64,000 nt of DNA from Aristolochia californica (taxonomy: Eukaryota; Streptophyta; Magnoliopsida; Piperales; Aristolochiaceae), in contig JARWKL010000009.1 of assembly GCA_029961685.1 (NCBI GenBank), forward strand, positions 8,957,758-9,021,757, read 5' to 3'. The translations under genes and the position numbers were made by a program. Positions 59,184 through 64,000 of this stretch are shown here, piece by piece. Numbering within the stretch: the stretch's first letter is position 1; each line of letters opens with the position of its first letter. Below the pieces are notes generated by a model. It made no database searches, had not been told where the DNA came from, and saw only the letters and a list, made by a program, of their open reading frames with translations.

Positions 59184-61278
59184 GGTTCCATTTCTTGTGG
59201 AGAGATGGAAAAATCTTGCTAGAAATCTCCACCACTGTCATTCCAACAACCGTAATATCATTCTTGAAATCAATAGTCACCATCCAGAATTATTTTGTTG
59301 TTGCTTATTATCTTCCAGCCAACATGTTTTCTGTTGGAAATATTTTTTCGAAAAGCACCAGTAAGCTCGAATCAGTCATCTTACCAATCATATATTTCGG
59401 GAAGATCTTGATTTGATTTTACCTGCTTTAAGGCAACTCAAAAAAGTTTCAAAAAGAGCATGTCTTGTTGATTATACAAGTTCTTCGCTAGATTATTTTC
59501 TTTGCCACTGAAACAGCCTGAGACACCGAGGAAATCTCTGTGTGTCCATCTTCTCTGCTATTTTATTCTGGAAAGATTATTTCTGATCTTGATTCGATCT
59601 TGCTCTATTCATAAGGATCTCCAGCCATTGCTCTGCCATCATTATCTTGCTGTTGCCGGTTCTGGACGAAGAAAGTTTTTTGCCGCTCTGTTCGGTTGGG
59701 GAAGAAGGCACTGTTTCCCAATTAAAGGTTCCTCAGTTAAGAAATTTTATCTGAGCACTGGTTCAGTGCATGAGCTATCCCATAACCCGGACCAGCGAGT
59801 TAACCCAATAGCTTTCCAACCGAGCGTGACTTCTGTTCTGGGTCATGTTAAATGGGCTCGAGCCCATTTCACCTGCTGCTATTGTGTCTCTTTTGATGAG
59901 ACATTATTATTGAAGAAGAGACAACCTCATACCATTATTTATTTGTTCCTGTAAAAAATATTTGTGATTGAGAGTCCATGATGGAGGAACTATATCCCCG
60001 TCAAAAATATCAAAATTATTTGTGGTTGGGAGTCTATGACGGAGGAACCTCATCCCAATAAAAAATACCAAAATTATTTGTGGTTGGGAGTCCATGACAG
60101 AGGATCAAAAATATTTCTGGTTGGAAGTTCATGATGGAGGAATTGTTAGTGTGTCAATGCCCACCTCTCACGAATTATTGCCAATCTAATGTATTCACTG
60201 GCCCCCAATTATGAGGAGCGCCAATGTCGAGAGTGAGTAAATTAGTTAACAGTTCTGGCTTTGACGCTGATGAGGTCAAATTGTGACCGCAATGGTTATT
60301 TGTGAAGAAAATGTAAAACGAACGCGGGGTTCGGGGCGACAGCCCCGACGCGGGTCCAAGGGGGCTGGCCCCCTTGGCGACGGGGTCCAGGGAGACCCAA
60401 GCATGAACGAAAAATTAAAAGGACTCAACTGTAAACGGGAATTAATGGAAGGAGCGAAAAATAGAGGTGACTCTGTACTGACCGTTCCAGTGGACAGAGG
60501 GTACAGAGGCATCCATCGGCGCCGGAAGAGAAAGGAAGCTTCCTTTATCTTATTTCCGTAGCTGTCTCCCTACTGTCTTCCTCGATTCTGTGCTACAAAT
60601 CACCTATAAATAGAGGTGTTCTTCAGCAACAAATCGCATCCAGAGTAATACCTTTTCCCTGTTCGTTTTCATTTTTAGTTTCTTCTTCTGTAAGTCCAAA
60701 AGCCATTGAAGCTCTTCTAAGAGTATGTGGTGGGACGAAATCAGCTTTGTATTAAAATAAAGTTCTGCGTTGGCTATCTTCTTGATTGTTGTTACGATGT
60801 TCCTGGGCTGAGCTTACTCTGTTTTATCGGAACTTCATCCCCGTAAAAAATATAAAAAATATTTGAAGTTGGAAGTCCATGATGGAGGAAATTATAATTA
60901 TATTTATGTTACTTTCCCCCATTAATATCATATATTACTCTACCACTTGAGACTCGTTGTCCTGTGGAGGGACACGGTGGTGGAGGTGGACACTTCAGAG
61001 CAATTCCGATAGACACACTACCTACAAAAGACGGAGTATGTCCTACATCCAACATGAGTTATGACTGAAGTATGGAGCAATGTCTTAGTGGTTAGGAGTG
61101 ATTTACTCTCACTGATATTATGCCAACTGGGTCTCATGAACGAGAGCACCAGCATGAGGGAGAGTGTTGGAAGATGAAGGCATATTGGAAAATGTGCCAT
61201 TTTATACAAAAATATTATACATCATTTGCAGCAAGCTGGGAATTCATATTGTTCGCTCACCCCCAACTTGAGGGGGAG

Positions 61279-61675
61279 TGTTGGAAGATAGGGCCCAAGC
61301 CCACACGACCAAGGAAGGCCCAAGCCCATAAGACCAAGGAAGACATGCAACCAAGAGATATAGAAGACGGGCTTAAGGCCCACAGATCAAGGAAAAGGCC
61401 CATAGGCCCACATACAATGATGGCAGGATGTAAATAAAAAGTCATTTCATAGAGTTGGCATTATTGTAATTAAGTTAAAGTTCTAGGGTTAAAACCCTAA
61501 ACCCTAAGTTCAGGGGTATTATTGTAATACAGTAGGTTCATAAATCTATAAATAGAGATTCAGGGGGAGGGTTAGGATCATCAATTCCATAACCCTTCTT
61601 CCTCAAGTTTTCTCCCAATGGATTTCTTTTCCTTTTTCTCCATGAGATAAATTCATGGAGTCCTGAAAATCAACA
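61279..61675 (+). repeat. 3' LTR of LARD1 C
   Basis: 397 bp, preceded by the polypurine tract TTGAGGGGGAG and followed by ATGTT. Confidence 0.9.
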
Positions 61676-61944
61676 ATGTTATTTTTTATTTTTATTATTA
61701 CGTTGTTAGCATAGTACAATGGGTAATGAATTTAAACAAATATAACTGCGAATATACGTTAGTTTAAGTGTGATAATTTAAACACTTTTAATATAATAAT
61801 TGCATTAAGTTTTTTTATATTATAAAAGTAAGTATTCGTGTGAATATTTTAATTTTTATATATTAAGTTAATAAATTAATATTATTTTGATATTACTAAT
61901 AGATATTGAGATAAAAATATTTTATAATATCCTTTTTATATAAC

Positions 61945-63949
61945 TGTTGAATTTATGGAAAAGATAAATACTTCATTGATTTGTTGTAATCAGAGTACAT
62001 GAACCTCTATTTATAATATAGGAAGGTAGTAGAGTCCAATTACAATTAAACTATACCTTTGTCCCAATTACACCCAAGCTCTAACACTTAAAGATAAGTC
62101 CTAACATAATTAAATAACTCAATATAAAAAGAAAACTAACATGACTAAAACACCTTTAAACTGAAACTCTTCTAAGAGACATGCTTCCATAATAATTTTG
62201 GTTCTGTAAGACTTCTTATTGTGTAGGACTCATCATGCCACCTCACGTTATCATGGTGGGTCCCACCAGCTCGTGTGATCATGGCGAGTCCATGTCTTAT
62301 GGGTTTGGACCCATCTTCCAACACTTCCCCTCGAACTGGGGACGAGAGAGCATTATGAACTCCTATCTTGCTGCAAATGATGTATAGGATCTTGTCGTAT
62401 AAAATGGTAGTCCTCCATATCATCCAACACTCCCCCTCACACTGGTGTTCTCTTTCATGAGGCCCAACTGGCATAAGATAAGTGAGAGTAAAATCACTCC
62501 AAGCCGTATGACATCACTCCATACTCCAGTCATAACCCATGCTGGATATAAGGCCTACTCCTATCATTCTCAGGTAGTGGCACTCCTATCTTTTGTAGGT
62601 AGTGGGTTTATACGTAGAGCTCAGAAGTGCAGAAAAAACTCCTCCATCACCGTGTCCCTCCCTAGGACAATGACTTTCAAGTGGCAGGAGTAATAACTAC
62701 CACTTATGGGGGGTAACATATATGTAGTAATAAGCTCCTCCATCGCGGTGTCCCAACCCGGGCACTGATACGTGATAAATGCTTGTTATTCACAAGACGA
62801 CAATAAAAGACCTGATAAGTGGGTAATGTCCGTCATTCATAAGACAGTGATAAAATACCCACAATATATATATATATATATATAAAGTCTCAATGGACTT
62901 AAACTCCCAACCAAAGCAACACACAAGAGGTTGGCCCAAAGAAGTATGTAAGAGTCAAATAAAGGATGGTAGGAGTAAGGTTGTCAAATAACCAATAAGT
63001 AATGGGTAAAGAGGAAGATAGGATGTTGAGGCCACCACTTTTTCAATAATAATGTCTCATCAAAAGAGACACAATAAGTGCAGCTAAAATTTGCCCGAGC
63101 CCATATAACATGAACCAAAATAATAAAATCCTTGCAAAAACCCATGAAATAATCTGATACGATTACTTGTACCAATTAATATGTTGACCAAGGAATATGT
63201 TGTGAATACCTCAAAATAATAATCCAGCCAGAGAAATAGAATCGAGTCGAGTTGAATCAAGTATCTCCAATAATTACCACAATTATTACTGCGAGTCAAG
63301 ATTTTTTATCTTTAATTTTCTTTGCTGCAAAAAATTTCTTCTTAGATGCAAAATTTTCATCTTTTGTGCTCCCCCTTTCTTGAATATATTGGTCACATGA
63401 AACTTACCACAACATATGGAATAAAATACCTCTTTCTTGTACTTCTCTCCCTAGAGCTGGGAGGTAATGGTAATATTCCTATCTTGAACTAAATAACATA
63501 GATGTAGTAACCAAAAAAGGGGGTAAGTGAGATATTTTTTTGATACAGTTGATCAATAACAACAACTCAAAAAGTGACGCAAAACAATTGGCTTAAATTT
63601 GGATTTTGTAAAGTCACAGGATGCCAGTATGACCTTTAATTCTTCCAATGCGAATATATCCTTAAATATAGATCAGATTGACATGAAATTTTCTCCTTCT
63701 AAAACTAGACTTAAATACCTTTCATCAAAGTATAATTTATTTTCATAAAATATACTTCTAGTGAGATATATAATCTGATATATTTGGGTATATGCCGAAC
63801 TAAGTATTTTTTCCCCTTTTTCTTGCATGACCATTGACTCTTCCAAGATCAATATCTCCATATAAAAAAGTCAGATATAGAATTGGTTGAATAATTAAGA
63901 AAATAGACTTTTATATATTTATTTTTATATATAATTCTCCATATAAAGT
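61945..63949 (-). mobile_element. LARD2 LTR element, copy C, interrupted
   Basis: 3' LTR 61945-62323, polypurine tract, then interior as in B up to TCCATATAAAG near 63949. The 5' LTR is not in the window, because another LTR begins at 63950. Two 47-bp repeat units and a short (AT)n (62864-62883) are present. Confidence 0.87.
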
Positions 63950-64000
63950 TGTTGGAAGATGGGATCAAGCCCACGAGCTCAAGACAAGAAGCCCACACGT
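63950..64000 (+). mobile_element. Start of a third LTR of the TGTTGGAAGAT family
   Basis: TGTTGGAAGATGGGATCAAG and the following CCCACGAG resemble, but are not identical to, the LARD1 and LARD2 LTR starts. Copy B shows the uninterrupted sequence CCATATAAAGTCTCG at this position, so this is an insertion specific to C. Confidence 0.65.

Larger units (their letters stand above)
57694..61675 (+). mobile_element. Non-autonomous LTR retrotransposon LARD1, copy C
   Basis: LTRs 57694-58122 and 61279-61675, primer site TGGTATCAGACC at 58123-58134, and flanks GTGTT and ATGTT. The interior lacks about 250 bp present in A and B (after CGAGCGTGACTTCTGTT at 59837, equivalent to about 11337-11590). No coding domains. 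Confidence 0.88.
52156..63949. repeat. Duplicated block, copy C
   Basis: Collinear with B through flank, palindrome, Harbinger remnant, LARD1/TRIM and LARD2 until a new LTR interrupts it at 63950. Confidence 0.92.

Overview
This is nuclear DNA from a flowering plant, probably a eudicot. It is AT-rich, made almost entirely of transposable elements, and holds Ty1/copia elements primed by initiator tRNA-Met, a Cassandra element, interrupted host-gene remnants with introns, and (CCCTAAA)n-like motifs. The species cannot be named from the sequence. I see no confidently intact host gene; one short spliced candidate (14955-15325) is proposed.

The main feature is a repeated block of about 10-13 kb present three times in direct orientation (A 3913-14120, B 27442-40565, C 52156-63949), with starts roughly 23.5-24.7 kb apart. 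Each block is preceded by the 5' end of the same minus-strand copia element. Each holds, in order: a roughly 600-bp flank; a 4.1-4.3 kb inverted repeat built from nested TIR elements; the 3' end of a PIF/Harbinger transposase; a non-autonomous LTR element on the plus strand (called LARD1 here) with a miniature LTR element (TRIM) nested inside; and a related minus-strand LTR element (LARD2). The copia copy before B is complete (21956-27441, target duplication CGGTG). The copy before A runs off the left edge, and the copy before C is cut at 50893.

The linkers between blocks differ. Linker A-B (14121-21955) holds a possible small membrane-protein gene, an inferred hAT-type element with an 8-bp target site, an extra partial copy of the block flank and left palindrome arm that lacks the copia insertion, a second copy of the 15.6-16.6 kb segment, and a tandem Cassandra (LTR-internal-LTR-internal-LTR) with 5S rRNA-derived sequence in its LTRs. 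Linker B-C (40566-52155) holds a decayed minus-strand gene for an NT-C2/coiled-coil protein. A 4.7-kb LTR element with exact GTGTA target duplications is inserted in one of its introns, and that element carries fragments of several unrelated host genes (Rab7-like, CDKAL1/MtaB-like, PPR, vacuolar H+-pyrophosphatase). A second site empty for copia follows at 50441.

Empty and filled sites, target duplications and block-specific indels give a relative history. The copia, LARD1, TRIM and LARD2 insertions predate the block duplications. Later changes include a 350-bp duplication in B, a (TA)n expansion and an internal deletion in C, and a new LTR at 63950.
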